Shown here piece by piece: positions 17,771 through 31,109 of a stretch of 64,000 nucleotides of DNA. Location of the stretch: the NCBI GenBank assembly GCA_016185015.1, contig JACPOI010000031.1:39691-103690 (forward strand), given 5' to 3'. The position numbers and the translations under genes are program-made. The stretch comes from Burkholderiales bacterium. Lineage in GTDB: Bacteria; Pseudomonadota; Gammaproteobacteria; Burkholderiales; Burkholderiaceae_C. The notes below the pieces were generated by a model. That model did not search any database. It was not told the DNA's origin and was given only the letters and a program-made list of their open reading frames with translations. Each line of letters starts with the position of its first letter. The stretch's first letter is position 1.

Positions 17771-20014
17771 ATGGGATTAGAGACCACGCCCGCCAGCGGC
17801 TTTGCCGGGCTCAGGCACTGGCGCCATGACGCGACAGCCGGCCTGCAGGTGGCGCTGCTGTGGATGCCGTTTTCCCTCGGGGTGGCGCTGGCATCGGGCG
17901 CCCCGGCCATCGCCGGCCTGATTTCGGCCATCGTCGCGGGCCTGCTGTATCCCCTGCTGGGCGGCTCGCACGTCACCGTCAGCGGGCCGGCGGCGGCGCT
18001 GGCTCCGGTGCTGCTGTGGGGCATGCTGCTGCTGGGGCACGGCGATCTGGCGCTGGGCTACCCGCTGGTGCTGGTGGCCATCGTGCTCACGGGCGTGCTG
18101 CAACTGTTGCTCAGCGCCCTGCGCGCCGGGCAGTACGCCGCCATGCTGCCGGCCACCGTGGTGGAGGCCATGCTCGCGGCGATTGGCATCATGATCATCG
18201 TGCGCCAGGTTCCAGCGCTGCTGGGTGCGCCGTCCATTCCCTCCAAATCGGTGCTGGACTCCATCGGCAATTTGCCGCAACAGCTGGTGCAAGCGCAGTG
18301 GTTGGTGGCGGGGGTGGGCATCGTCAGCCTGGGGCTGATGTTTGCACTGCGGCGCAAGCTCAACGGACTTTGGCGCTGGCTTCCGGCGGCGATCGTCGTG
18401 GCCGGTTTTGGCGTGCTGGCCAGCTCGCTGCTGGGCTTTGATGCGAAGCTGCGCATCGCCATGCCCGAGCACGTGCTGGATGGCATTCACTTTCCGGCGT
18501 TTGCCCATTTCCTGTCCAGCCCCGATCTGTGGCTGACGATGGCGCTGGTAGTGTTCACCTTCACCATGATCGACGGCGTGGAGTCGGTCGCCAGCGTGAA
18601 GGCGGTGGACAAGCTCGACCCCTGGCGGCGCAAGTCCGATGCCAACAAGACCCTGCGCGCCATGGGCGTGTGCAACCTCACCTCGGGCATGATCGGCGGG
18701 CTCACCGTGATCCCGAACGCGGTGCCCAGCCGCGCCAACATCGACGCCGGTGCGCGCACCCTGTGGTCCAACCTGTACAGCGGTCTGTTCCTGCTGCTGT
18801 TCGTGCTGGTGCTGCCCGATGTGCTCCGGCTCATCCCGCTGGCGGCCATTGCCGGCATCCTGATCTACATCGGCTGGCGCCTGTGCGAGCCCGCGCTGTT
18901 CACGCGCATGCTGGCCATCGGCCGCGACCGCTTTGTGGTGTTCGTCGGCACCGTGTTGGCCATTTTACTGACCGACCTGCTGCTGGGCATGTTCATCGGC
19001 GTGGCCATCGAACTGGTGCTGCTGGTTTATTTGTTGATGCCGTCGGTGCGGCTGGTGCTGACCGGGCGAATGGACTGGGGCACCTCCAGCCGCCTGCTGT
19101 GGACCAACTTCACCAGCATGTTCCGCAGCCCGGTCATCAAGCACCGCAGCGAGGAGCACGCGGGCCAGACCGTGCATGTGCTGACGCTGGGCTCGCTGGT
19201 CGGCTTCAACCTGCTGCCGCTGGAAAAAGCGCTGGCGCGCCTGCCGCAGAGCGACGGTGTGCGGCTGCGCTTCACCGAGTCGGCACGCATTATCGACCAC
19301 ACGGCGGCCGAGTTTCTGCAGCACTTCGAGGAAGAAGCGGCCGCCCACGGGCGGCCATTTTCGGTGGACGGTATCGAGCGCTTTCATGCCTTCTCGGCGC
19401 ATCCGCTGGCCGCCCGCATGCAGGAGCCGCACATTGCGCAGCGAATCGCACAGCGCGACGAGCGTGCACAGCAGATGGCGGCGCTGGCCCAGCGGCTGGG
19501 GCTGGCCTTCGCGCCGCAGGTCGCGGCCATCATCAACCGCCACGATTTTGTCTACCTGCGGCGCGGCGATCAGCGCGAGATCAGCAACCTCATGCACGGC
19601 GCCTGGGCCGGTGGGCAGATTCGGCTGTTCGACTACAGCCACACTTCGGCCCCTGACTACCACGTGCCGCACCGGCACACGCTCATGATGTACGAGCTCC
19701 CGGCCGACTCGACGCAGCCCGACTTCGTCCTCACGCCCGGGCACTACCTGGAGCGCTATCTCGTCAACCTGAGCGAGCGTTCCGACGTCGCTGCGGCGCC
19801 CGGCTACCGGCTCTACATGCCGCCGGGACAGGGGCTCCCGGACATGCCACCGGCGGTGCTCGATGCGCTGGAGCGCTTTGGCCCGCTCTACATTGAAATC
19901 CGTGGGCGCGTCGTGCTCGCCTTCTGCCCGCAGCGGGAGTTGGAGGACGCACAGCACACCGAAATGCTCGTTACTCTGGCAACGGCGCTCGCAGACCACT
20001 CCGCAGTGACTTGA
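17771..20014 (+). CDS. SulP-family anion transporter, candidate bicarbonate importer
   Basis: A 747-residue SulP protein. About residues 10-430 form the multi-spanning transport domain with family motifs such as TVSGPAAALAPVL and IPNAVPSRANIDAGARTLWSN. A STAS-like domain follows at about 455-540 (HVLTLGSLVGFNLLPLEKAL). A further C-terminal domain of about 180 residues, with no family I recognise, completes it. SulP members include sulfate and bicarbonate carriers; the place directly after a carboxysome cluster argues for bicarbonate supply, but the substrate is inferred. GAGGTGAG lies just before the ATG. Confidence 0.88.
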   Translation: MGLETTPASGFAGLRHWRHDATAGLQVALLWMPFSLGVALASGAPAIAGLISAIVAGLLYPLLGGSHVTVSGPAAALAPVLLWGMLLLGHGDLALGYPLVLVAIVLTGVLQLLLSALRAGQYAAMLPATVVEAMLAAIGIMIIVRQVPALLGAPSIPSKSVLDSIGNLPQQLVQAQWLVAGVGIVSLGLMFALRRKLNGLWRWLPAAIVVAGFGVLASSLLGFDAKLRIAMPEHVLDGIHFPAFAHFLSSPDLWLTMALVVFTFTMIDGVESVASVKAVDKLDPWRRKSDANKTLRAMGVCNLTSGMIGGLTVIPNAVPSRANIDAGARTLWSNLYSGLFLLLFVLVLPDVLRLIPLAAIAGILIYIGWRLCEPALFTRMLAIGRDRFVVFVGTVLAILLTDLLLGMFIGVAIELVLLVYLLMPSVRLVLTGRMDWGTSSRLLWTNFTSMFRSPVIKHRSEEHAGQTVHVLTLGSLVGFNLLPLEKALARLPQSDGVRLRFTESARIIDHTAAEFLQHFEEEAAAHGRPFSVDGIERFHAFSAHPLAARMQEPHIAQRIAQRDERAQQMAALAQRLGLAFAPQVAAIINRHDFVYLRRGDQREISNLMHGAWAGGQIRLFDYSHTSAPDYHVPHRHTLMMYELPADSTQPDFVLTPGHYLERYLVNLSERSDVAAAPGYRLYMPPGQGLPDMPPAVLDALERFGPLYIEIRGRVVLAFCPQRELEDAQHTEMLVTLATALADHSAVT

Positions 20015-20078
20015 CGGCACCTGATCCGGACCTGATTGGCCCGGTCAACGACACGTTCCGTCAGCCCTGCCGCCCTGC

Positions 20079-20999
20079 TTATTGGGCTTCGCGGAACAAG
20101 CTCGCCAAGTGGGCTTCCGCGTGCTCGAGCATGAAGTACCTGAACGCTTCGGCGGCGGGCGATAAATGCTTACCCGAGGCATACACGACATGCCAGCGGC
20201 GCATCAGTGGCATGCCTTCCACTGCGGGCGCGGCGATGAGGCCGTTCTTCCACTCGAGTTCGATCGTGTGCAGCGACAGCAGGCTGACCCCCATGCCGGC
20301 CATGACGGCCTGCTTGATCGCCTCATTGCTGGGCATCTCCATCACGAAGGTCGGCTGGATGCGATGCCGCTCCAGGTACTCGTGGAGCACGATTCGCGTA
20401 CCCGAGTCGGCCTCGCGCACGACGAACGGCTCTTCCGCCAGCGCCGCCGCCGGCACGGCTTCGGCGCGTGCGAAGCGGTGGCTCGGCGAGGTGACAAGTA
20501 CGTGCGGATGCATCGCGAACGGCTCGGCGCGGCAGGGCACGTCGTTCGGCGCCCGCCCCATCACGCACAGATCCACCTCGGCGGCCCGAAGCATGGCACC
20601 CAGTTCGTCGCGCACGCCCAAGCGCAGCCGAACGTCCACGGCCGGGTGTTCGGCGTGGAACTTCGCCAGCAACTGCGGAAGAAAGTACATCGCCGCGCTG
20701 ACCATGCCGATCGTCAGGCGCCCCGACTCCAGGCGGCTCAGCCGCGCCATCGCATCCTGCGCATCTTTCAACGTCGCCAGCAGCTTGCGCGCGTAGACGA
20801 GGAAGTACTCGCCCGACGTGGTCAGCGACATGCGCCGCCCCGTGCGATCGAACAGCGTCTGGCCGACCTGGTTCTCCAGCTCCTTGATCTGAAGCGAGAC
20901 CGCAGGGGGTGTCAGGTGCAGCGCCTCGGCAGCGCGCAGCACGCTGGACTGCCGGGCGACCTCGGCGAACACGGTCAGTTGGCGAAAGGTCACGTGCAT
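20079..20999 (-). CDS. cbbR: Second CbbR, LysR-type regulator of the Calvin operon
   Basis: A 306-residue LysR regulator with the N-terminal helix-turn-helix (FRQLTVFAEVARQSSVLRAA, TPPAVSLQIKELE) and a typical effector domain. The C-terminal motif RRWHVVYASGKHLSPAAEAF closely parallels RRWHVVYPRGKRLSPAALAF of the first CbbR, so the two are paralogues. It is divergent from the cbbE operon across about 440 bases and converges with the SulP transporter gene with a 64-base gap. Confidence 0.92.
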   Translation of the reverse strand: MHVTFRQLTVFAEVARQSSVLRAAEALHLTPPAVSLQIKELENQVGQTLFDRTGRRMSLTTSGEYFLVYARKLLATLKDAQDAMARLSRLESGRLTIGMVSAAMYFLPQLLAKFHAEHPAVDVRLRLGVRDELGAMLRAAEVDLCVMGRAPNDVPCRAEPFAMHPHVLVTSPSHRFARAEAVPAAALAEEPFVVREADSGTRIVLHEYLERHRIQPTFVMEMPSNEAIKQAVMAGMGVSLLSLHTIELEWKNGLIAAPAVEGMPLMRRWHVVYASGKHLSPAAEAFRYFMLEHAEAHLASLFREAQ

Positions 21000-21437
21000 G
21001 GGGCGTTCGCGCGGCAGGCGCCAGTCAGGATCCTGGCCATTTCCCCTTGACGTGATGAAAGATCACTTGCCGAAGCTCCTGCAAATAGACAACCGGCTTG
21101 CCGATCGGCCGACGCTCTTGTATCGCTTCGCATGTGGGACAGCCGTTTAAGCCCCTTCAAATTCAAGGACTTGCGACTTTCGGATCGGGATTTACCCGAG
21201 GGACATTCGCGCGTGGCACGAAACCTGTTGCAGATGCCACAGTGCCTGCGCAGCGCGCTGATCTTGCGGGTAACACGTTCGATCAATACCAAGATTCACC
21301 TCGATAGTTTAGCTTTTGCTAATCATTAGTCACAGAGATTCTAACTTTCATTTATCCAACCAGTCACCTAGCATTCATTCGTTGAAGCAAGTACCCAGAT
21401 GGATCGGCTTAGATCCGACTTTATCCCCGCACACACC
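21000..21437. promoter_or_regulatory. Divergent regulatory region between cbbR2 and cbbE
   Basis: A 438-base stretch without a convincing gene. Its right half is AT-rich compared with the surroundings. TTAGCTTTTGCTAA at 21309-21322 is a perfect dyad of TTAGC/GCTAA that also satisfies the LysR T-N11-A rule, making it the best candidate CbbR operator. A second small dyad CTAATCATTAG overlaps it at 21319-21329. The cbbE start is about 115 bases downstream. No RNA gene was recognised. Confidence 0.55.
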
Positions 21438-22118
21438 ATGACCACCTACCACATTGCACCCTCGCTGCTGTCGGCCGACTTCGCCCGCCTTGGCGAGGAG
21501 GTGCGCGCGGTGGTCGAAGCCGGCGCCGACTGGATCCACTTCGACGTGATGGACAACCATTACGTCCCCAATCTCACCTTCGGCCCGATGGTGTGTCAGG
21601 CGCTGCGTCCGCACACAACCGCGCCGATCGACGTGCACCTGATGGTGCAGCCGGTGGACACGCTGGCGCAGGCCTTCTGCAAGGCCGGCGCCGACTTGGT
21701 GAGCTTCCATCCCGATGCCAGCGCGCATGTCGACCGCACGCTGCAGTTGATCAAGGCCGAGGGCAAGCGCTCGGGCCTGGTGTTCAACCCGGCCGCGCCG
21801 CTAGACATACTGGAGTGGACGCTGGACAAGATCGACCTCGTGCTCATCATGAGCGTCAATCCGGGCTTCGGCGGTCAGAGCTTCATTGACTCGGCACTGC
21901 GCAAGATCGAGCAGGCGCGCAAGCTGATCGACCGCAGCGGGCGCGATATCCGGCTCGAAGTCGACGGTGGCATCAAAGTCGACAACATCCGGCGCGCCGC
22001 CGATGCCGGGGCCGACACCTTCGTTGCCGGCAGCGCGATCTTCGGTGCCGGTGACTACCGCTCCGTCATCCAGGCCATGCGCGCCGAGTTGAGCGCGCCC
22101 GGGCCGCTCGTCGCCTGA
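21438..22118 (+). CDS. cbbE: Ribulose-phosphate 3-epimerase
   Basis: Interconverts xylulose 5-phosphate and ribulose 5-phosphate in the regenerative phase of the Calvin cycle. 226 residues from the ATG that gives [16 protein letters not shown], the conserved start of the family; an upstream in-frame start would add only an unconserved 13 residues. [36 protein letters not shown] and [10 protein letters not shown] carry the metal and phosphate ligands. First gene of the operon. Confidence 0.96.
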   Translation: MTTYHIAPSLLSADFARLGEEVRAVVEAGADWIHFDVMDNHYVPNLTFGPMVCQALRPHTTAPIDVHLMVQPVDTLAQAFCKAGADLVSFHPDASAHVDRTLQLIKAEGKRSGLVFNPAAPLDILEWTLDKIDLVLIMSVNPGFGGQSFIDSALRKIEQARKLIDRSGRDIRLEVDGGIKVDNIRRAADAGADTFVAGSAIFGAGDYRSVIQAMRAELSAPGPLVA

Positions 22119-22192
22119 CGCACATCTCGTACGCCGCGCTTGCCAGACAGCGGTAGCAACCACACCCGAACCACGAACCACAGGGCCCTACC

Positions 22193-23281
22193 ATGCCACT
22201 CTCGCAACGCTGGACGCTGACCCGCTACCTAATCGAGGAACGCCGCCGCTTCCCGCAGGCCAGCGGCGACCTCAACGCGCTGATCCTCGACGTCTCGATC
22301 GCCTGCAAGGCCATCGCGCGCATCGTCGCCTACGGCGCGCTCGACAGCGGCATGGCCGTTCCGGCCGAAGGCGGCGCGGTCAACGTACAGGGAGAGGTGC
22401 AGAAACCGCTGGACGTGCTGTCCAACGAGATTTTCCTGCACATGAACGAGTGGAACGGCGAGCTGGCGGGCATGGCTTCGGAAGAGATGGACTCGCCGAG
22501 CCAGATTCCGCAGGTCTTCCCGCGCGGCAAGTACCTGCTCGTGTTCGACCCGCTGGACGGCTCGTCCAATATCGACGTGAACGTTTCGGTCGGCAGCATC
22601 TTCTCGATCCTGCGTGCGCCGCAAGACGTGATCGACAGTGGCCGCGACGTGACCGAAGCCGACTTCCTGCAGCCCGGTGCCACGCAGGTGGCCGCCGGCT
22701 ATGCGCTCTATGGCCCGACGACGATGCTCGTGCTGACTGTCGGCAACGGCGTGGCCGGCTTCACGTTGAACCCGGATCTCGGTGAGTTCGTGCTGACGCA
22801 CAAGAACATCCAGGTGCCAGCCGACACCCAGGAGTTCGCGATCAACAGCTCCAACAGCCGATTCTGGGAGCAGCCGGTCACACGCTATGTGAATGAGTGC
22901 CTGGCCGGCAAGACCGGGCCGCGCGGCAAGGACTTCAACATGCGCTGGATCGCCAGCATGGTGGCCGAGGCGCACCGCATCCTGATGCGCGGCGGCGTCT
23001 TCTTGTACCCGCGCGACACCAAGGACCCGAACAAGCCGGGGCGGCTGCGCCTGCTGTACGAGGCCAACCCGATCGGCTTCGTGATGGAGCAGGCGGGCGG
23101 GCGCTGCACCACCGGACGCCAGCCGATGCTGGGCGTGCAGCCGACATCGTTGCACCAGCGCATCGGCCTGATCTTCGGTTCGAAGAACGAGGTCGAGCTC
23201 ATCGAGCGCTACCACAGCGAACCCGGGCCAAGCGCAGCACCGCCACCCCTGTTTGCCGAGCGCGGCCTGTTCAGAGCCTGA
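22193..23281 (+). CDS. cbbF: Fructose-1,6-bisphosphatase, class I
   Basis: Hydrolyses fructose 1,6-bisphosphate, and in Calvin operons often sedoheptulose 1,7-bisphosphate as well. 362 residues. The metal-binding motif [15 protein letters not shown] and the substrate region [17 protein letters not shown], then [21 protein letters not shown], are class I hallmarks. It follows cbbE after 74 bases and precedes cbbP after 22 bases. Confidence 0.97.
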   Translation: MPLSQRWTLTRYLIEERRRFPQASGDLNALILDVSIACKAIARIVAYGALDSGMAVPAEGGAVNVQGEVQKPLDVLSNEIFLHMNEWNGELAGMASEEMDSPSQIPQVFPRGKYLLVFDPLDGSSNIDVNVSVGSIFSILRAPQDVIDSGRDVTEADFLQPGATQVAAGYALYGPTTMLVLTVGNGVAGFTLNPDLGEFVLTHKNIQVPADTQEFAINSSNSRFWEQPVTRYVNECLAGKTGPRGKDFNMRWIASMVAEAHRILMRGGVFLYPRDTKDPNKPGRLRLLYEANPIGFVMEQAGGRCTTGRQPMLGVQPTSLHQRIGLIFGSKNEVELIERYHSEPGPSAAPPPLFAERGLFRA

Positions 23282-23303
23282 ACCAGAACCATCCGAGAAC
23301 GCC

Positions 23304-24188
23304 ATGAGCCACAAGTATCCGATCATCGCCATCACCGGCAGCAGCGGCGCCGGCACTTCGTCGGTCACGCGCACGTTCGAGAACATCTTCCGCCGCGAGA
23401 AGGTCACCGCCGCGGTCATCGAAGGCGACAGCTTCCACCGCTACGACCGCAAGGAGATGCGCGCGCGCCAGGCCGAAGCCGAAAAGGCCGGCGACAAGAA
23501 CTTCAGCCACTTCGGGCCCGACAACAACCTGTTCGCCGAGATCGAGCAGCTCTTCGCCAGCTACAGCAAGTCGGGCACGGGCAAGCATCGCAAGTACCTG
23601 CATGACCCCGTGGAGGCCGCGCCCTACAAGCAGGAGCCCGGCACCTTCACACCCTGGGAAGACCTGCCCGCCGGCACCGACATGCTGTTCTACGAGGGCC
23701 TGCATGGCGCGGTCGTGACCCCCGAGGTCAACATCTCCAAGCACCCCGACCTGCTGATCGGGGTGGTGCCGGTGATCAACCTCGAGTGGATCCAGAAGCT
23801 GTACCGCGACAAAAACGTGCGCGGCTACTCGGCCGAGGCGGTCACCGACACGATCCTGCGCCGCATGCCCGACTATGTGCACTACATCGTGCCGCAGTTT
23901 TCTCACACGCACGTCAACTTCCAGCGCGTGCCGGTGGTGGACACCAGCAACCCCTTCATTGCACGCGACATCCCGAGCGCCGACGAGAGCATTTGCGTGA
24001 TCCGCTTCGCCAATCCCAAGGGCATTGACTTCCCCTACCTGCTGAACATGATCGACAACTCGTGGATGAGCCGCGCCAACACGCTGGTCGTGCCGGGCGG
24101 AAAGATGGAGATCGCGATGCAGCTGATCTTCACGCCCTACATCTGGCGCATGATGGAACAGCGCCATCGCGCGCTGGGAGCCCTGTAA
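23304..24188 (+). CDS. cbbP: Phosphoribulokinase, class I
   Basis: Phosphorylates ribulose 5-phosphate to ribulose 1,5-bisphosphate, the RuBisCO substrate. 294 residues with the P-loop ITGSSGAGTSSV near the N-terminus, EGDSFHRYDR and YEGLHGAVVTPEVN, as in proteobacterial class I enzymes. The ATG giving MSHKYPI is the family start. The stop shares one base with the cbbT start. Confidence 0.97.
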   Translation: MSHKYPIIAITGSSGAGTSSVTRTFENIFRREKVTAAVIEGDSFHRYDRKEMRARQAEAEKAGDKNFSHFGPDNNLFAEIEQLFASYSKSGTGKHRKYLHDPVEAAPYKQEPGTFTPWEDLPAGTDMLFYEGLHGAVVTPEVNISKHPDLLIGVVPVINLEWIQKLYRDKNVRGYSAEAVTDTILRRMPDYVHYIVPQFSHTHVNFQRVPVVDTSNPFIARDIPSADESICVIRFANPKGIDFPYLLNMIDNSWMSRANTLVVPGGKMEIAMQLIFTPYIWRMMEQRHRALGAL

Positions 24189-26242
24189 TGGCCGGCACCT
24201 CCACCGACCGCGTACTGCGCCCCGACAGCGGCCGCTACGACGAACTCGCCAACGCGCTGCGCGCCCTGGCCATGGACGCTGTGCAGCAGGCCAACTCCGG
24301 CCACCCCGGCGCGCCAATGGGCATGGCAGAAATGGCCGTGGCGCTGTGGAATGGGCACCTGCGACACAACCCGGCGAACCCGAAGTGGCCGGATCGCGAC
24401 CGCTTTGTGCTGTCCAACGGTCACGCTTCTATGCTGCTGTACGCACTGCTGCACCTGACGGGCTATGAGCTGCCGATCGAGGAACTGCAGCGCTTCCGCC
24501 AATTGCACAGCAAAACCCCAGGGCACCCCGAGGTCGGCCTCACGCCCGGCGTGGAAACCACGACCGGACCCTTGGGCCAGGGCCTGACGAACGCAGTGGG
24601 TTTCGCGCTGGCCGAGAAGCTGCTGGGCGACGAGTTCAACCGCCCGGGACATGTCGTCGTCGACCACAACACCTACGTCTTCCTTGGCGACGGCTGCCTG
24701 ATGGAAGGCATCAGCCACGAAGCCTGCTCGCTGGCCGGCGTGTGGAAGCTGGGCAAGCTGATCGCGCTGTACGACGACAACGGCATCTCGATCGACGGTG
24801 CGGTGCACGCCTGGTTCGCCGACGACACCTCACAGCGCTTTCGCGCCTACGGCTGGAACGTGATCGGCCCGATCGACGGCCACGACACCGTGGCCGTCGG
24901 GCAAGCCATTGCCGAGGCACGCCGATCCGCCGACCGACCCACGCTGATCGTCTGCCGCACCACCATCGGCCGCGGCTCCCCGGGGCGCGCCGGCACCGCC
25001 AAGGCGCATGGCGAAGCCCTTGGGGCCGACGAGATCGCCGCCACGCGGGCCGCGATCGGGTGGCAGGCAGGACCGTTCGAGGTCCCCGACGCCGTGCGCG
25101 CGCGCTGGAGCGCACGCGATCTGGGCGCCAAACGCGAGGCCGAATGGCGCTTGGCCTTCGAGGCCTACCGGACCGAACACCCCGCGCTGGCCGCCGAGTA
25201 CGAGCGCCGGATTGCCGGCGAACTGCCGGCATCGTTCCACGAGGCCGCGCTGGCGGCGATGGTCGAACTCGGACAAGCCACGGCGGCGGTTGCCTCACGC
25301 AAGGCCTCCCAGCAAACGCTGGCCATCCTGGCACCCAAGATCCCCGAGATGCTCGGCGGCAGCGCCGACCTTACCGGCTCGAACCTGACCGACTTCCCGG
25401 GCTGCGGTGCCGTGCGTGCCGGCCAGAGCGGCGGACGCCATATCAACTACGGTGTGCGCGAGTTCGGCATGGCGGCGATCATGAACGGGCTCGCCCTGCA
25501 CGGCGGCTTCATTCCGTACGGCGGCACCTTCCTCACCTTCAGCGACTACAACCGCAACGCCATCCGCATGGCCGCGCTGATGAAGCTGCGCGTGGTCCAC
25601 GTCTTCACGCACGACAGCATCGGCCTGGGCGAGGACGGGCCCACGCACCAGGCCGTCGAGCATGCCGCCAGCCTGCGCCTGATCCCCAATCTCGACGTCT
25701 GGCGGCCCGGAGACGCCGCCGAGACGGCGGTGGCCTGGGCGTTCGCGCTCGAACAACGCACTCGGCCGAGCGCCCTGCTGCTGTCGCGCCAGAACCTGCC
25801 GCCGCAAGCACGAACGCCGGAACAGGTGATGCAGATCCGTCGCGGCGGCTACGTGCTCTCCGACCGTCCGGAGCCGCAAGTGGTGCTGATCGGCACCGGC
25901 TCCGAAGTATCCCTCGCCATCGAGGCGCAGCGCCTGCTCGATGCGCTGGGCATCGCGGCACGGGTGGTCTCCCTGCCCAGCAGCACCGTCTTCGATCGGC
26001 AGGAGACCGGCTGGCGCGAGCAAGTGCTCGGCCGGGGCATCCCGCGCATTGGCGTCGAAGCAGGCGTCACCGCCTGGTGGGGGCAGTACCAGTGTGCAGA
26101 GGCACTGGGCGTCAACAGCTTCGGCGAGTCGGCGCCCGGGCCGAAGGTCTATGAGCACTTCGGCCTCAACGCCAAGGCCCTGGCCGAACTGGCGCGCCGG
26201 CAGGTGGCGCTCGAAGATCGCTTCGTCCGATCCCCCAACTGA
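24188..26242 (+). CDS. cbbT: Transketolase
   Basis: Transfers two-carbon units between sugar phosphates in the Calvin and pentose-phosphate pathways, using thiamine diphosphate. 684 residues. NSGHPGAPMGMAEMA, the GDGCLMEGISHEACSLAG cofactor motif, and VREFGMAAIMNGLALHGG with the catalytic glutamate are clear. The start ATG overlaps the stop of cbbP, so expression is coupled. Confidence 0.97.
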   Translation: MAGTSTDRVLRPDSGRYDELANALRALAMDAVQQANSGHPGAPMGMAEMAVALWNGHLRHNPANPKWPDRDRFVLSNGHASMLLYALLHLTGYELPIEELQRFRQLHSKTPGHPEVGLTPGVETTTGPLGQGLTNAVGFALAEKLLGDEFNRPGHVVVDHNTYVFLGDGCLMEGISHEACSLAGVWKLGKLIALYDDNGISIDGAVHAWFADDTSQRFRAYGWNVIGPIDGHDTVAVGQAIAEARRSADRPTLIVCRTTIGRGSPGRAGTAKAHGEALGADEIAATRAAIGWQAGPFEVPDAVRARWSARDLGAKREAEWRLAFEAYRTEHPALAAEYERRIAGELPASFHEAALAAMVELGQATAAVASRKASQQTLAILAPKIPEMLGGSADLTGSNLTDFPGCGAVRAGQSGGRHINYGVREFGMAAIMNGLALHGGFIPYGGTFLTFSDYNRNAIRMAALMKLRVVHVFTHDSIGLGEDGPTHQAVEHAASLRLIPNLDVWRPGDAAETAVAWAFALEQRTRPSALLLSRQNLPPQARTPEQVMQIRRGGYVLSDRPEPQVVLIGTGSEVSLAIEAQRLLDALGIAARVVSLPSSTVFDRQETGWREQVLGRGIPRIGVEAGVTAWWGQYQCAEALGVNSFGESAPGPKVYEHFGLNAKALAELARRQVALEDRFVRSPN

Positions 26243-26253
26243 AAACCACCGAC

Positions 26254-29176
<2,923 letters not shown>

Positions 29177-29189
29177 CGGAACGCCGCCC

Positions 29190-29990
29190 ATGAGCAAACT
29201 CAAAGCACTCCTGTGGGACGTCGACGGCACGCTTGCCGAGACCGAGCGCGACGGGCATCGGGTCGCGTTCAACCTTGCCTTCGAGGCCTTTGGGCTGCCT
29301 TGGCGCTGGGACGATGCCCGCTATGGGCAACTCCTGCAGGTCACCGGCGGGCGCGAGCGCCTGATGCACGATATGAACAGCCGGCCCGACGCACCGCCGC
29401 TGGCCGGCGAGCGCGACGCGCTGGCGCGTGCGCTGCACGCCAAGAAGAACACGCTGTACGCCGAACTGGTCGCCGGCACGGGAATCCCGTTGCGCGGGGG
29501 TGTGCTCGAGTTGATGCACGAGTGCCTTGACCAGGGCGTTCGCATGGCCATCGCGACGACGACGAGCCGCTCCAACCTGGAAGCCCTGATGCGCAAGCAC
29601 ATGGGTGAGCGCTGGGCTGATTGGTTCGGCGCTGTCGTTTGCGGTGAGGACGTGCAGCGCAAGAAGCCCGATCCCGAGGTCTTCGTCAAGGCCATGCAGG
29701 CGCTGGGCGTCGGTCCGCTCGAAGCCGTCGCCCTCGAGGACTCGCCGGGTGGCGTGGCGGCGGCGCGTGCCGCCAATTGCCCAGTCATCGTCACCCGCAG
29801 CTTCTACTTCGCCCAGGCGGCGGTCGAGGGCGCCATCGCCGTCGGGCTGGGTCTGCACACGCGCGAAGGCTGGCGCCCTGCGCCGGGTGCTCGCTCTCCG
29901 CAGCCAAACGCTGGCCAGGATGACCGCATCCGTCTGGCCGACATCGCCGACTGGTTCACGCAACGCGACACGATCAGCGACTACCCCTAG
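29190..29990 (+). CDS. cbbY: CbbY, HAD-family sugar phosphatase
   Basis: A 266-residue HAD phosphatase. Members of the CbbY family dephosphorylate xylulose 1,5-bisphosphate, a misfire inhibitor of RuBisCO. Visible motifs are [17 protein letters not shown] (nucleophile), [23 protein letters not shown] and [15 protein letters not shown]. Starts 13 bases after cbbK. A shorter paralogue lies in the hydrogenase cluster at 54374-55045. Confidence 0.92.
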   Translation: MSKLKALLWDVDGTLAETERDGHRVAFNLAFEAFGLPWRWDDARYGQLLQVTGGRERLMHDMNSRPDAPPLAGERDALARALHAKKNTLYAELVAGTGIPLRGGVLELMHECLDQGVRMAIATTTSRSNLEALMRKHMGERWADWFGAVVCGEDVQRKKPDPEVFVKAMQALGVGPLEAVALEDSPGGVAAARAANCPVIVTRSFYFAQAAVEGAIAVGLGLHTREGWRPAPGARSPQPNAGQDDRIRLADIADWFTQRDTISDYP

Positions 29991-30052
29991 CCAGCCCGCT
30001 TCCCGCATCCCACCGACTTCCTGCCCACTCAACGACTTCACCGGAGAACCCC

Positions 30053-31090
30053 ATGGCCCTCGTTTCATTGCGCCAAGTGCTCGACCACGCCGCCGAATAC
30101 GGCTACGGCGTGCCAGCCTTCAACGTCAACAACCTCGAACAGGTCCACGCCATCATGGAGGCGGCGCAGGAAACGCAGTCACCGGTGATCCTGCAAGCCT
30201 CGGCCGGTGCGCGCAAGTACGCCGGCGAGCCCTACCTGCGCCACCTGGTGCTGGCGGCCGTGGAGATGCACCCCGATATCCCGATCGTGCTGCACCAGGA
30301 CCACGGCGCCTCGCCGGCGGTGTGCCAGCAGTCGATCCGCTCGGGATTCACCAGCGTGATGATGGACGGCTCCTTGCTCGAAGACGCGAAAACGCCCGCG
30401 AGCTACGACTACAACGTCGAGGTCACGCGCAAGGTCTGCGAGATGGCGCACTCGATCGGTGTCTCGGTCGAAGGCGAACTTGGCTGCCTGGGTTCGCTCG
30501 AAACCGGTGAGGCCGGCGAGGAGGACGGCGTCGGTGCCGCGGGCAAGCTCACGCACGACATGATGCTCACGAACCCCGAGGAGGCGAAGGACTTCGTCGC
30601 GCGCACCGGCGTCGATGCGCTGGCCATCGCCATCGGCACCAGTCACGGCGCCTACAAGTTCACCCGGCAGCCCACCGGCGACATCCTGGCCATCGAGCGC
30701 ATCGCGCAGATCCACGCCGCGGTGCCGAACACGCACCTGGTGATGCACGGTTCGTCCAGCGTGCCGCAGGAGTGGCTGGCGATCATCCGCAAGTACGGTG
30801 GCGACATCAAGGAGACATACGGCGTGCCGGTCGAGGAGATCCAGCGCGGCATCAAGAGCGGCGTGCGCAAGATCAACATCGACACCGACATTCGGCTGGC
30901 GATGACCGCGGCGATGCGCCAGGTGTTCGCCGAGCACCCGAGCGAGTTCGACCCGCGCAAGGCTTTGCAGGCGGCGAAGAAGGCCGCGCGCGGCGTGGTC
31001 AAGGCGCGCTTCGAGGCCTTCGGCTGTGCCGGCCAAGGGGCCCGCATCAAGCCGCTGCCGCTCGAGGCAATGTCGGCCCGCTACGTGTGA
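30053..31090 (+). CDS. cbbA: Fructose-bisphosphate aldolase, class II
   Basis: Makes fructose and sedoheptulose bisphosphates in the Calvin cycle; zinc dependent. 345 residues of the Calvin subtype. [39 protein letters not shown] and [12 protein letters not shown] hold the zinc ligands and substrate residues. An AACCCC-preceded ATG with upstream CCGGAGAA serves as the ribosome site. Confidence 0.97.
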   Translation: MALVSLRQVLDHAAEYGYGVPAFNVNNLEQVHAIMEAAQETQSPVILQASAGARKYAGEPYLRHLVLAAVEMHPDIPIVLHQDHGASPAVCQQSIRSGFTSVMMDGSLLEDAKTPASYDYNVEVTRKVCEMAHSIGVSVEGELGCLGSLETGEAGEEDGVGAAGKLTHDMMLTNPEEAKDFVARTGVDALAIAIGTSHGAYKFTRQPTGDILAIERIAQIHAAVPNTHLVMHGSSSVPQEWLAIIRKYGGDIKETYGVPVEEIQRGIKSGVRKINIDTDIRLAMTAAMRQVFAEHPSEFDPRKALQAAKKAARGVVKARFEAFGCAGQGARIKPLPLEAMSARYV

Positions 31091-31109
31091 CGCGCGAGAG
31101 CACTACAGC

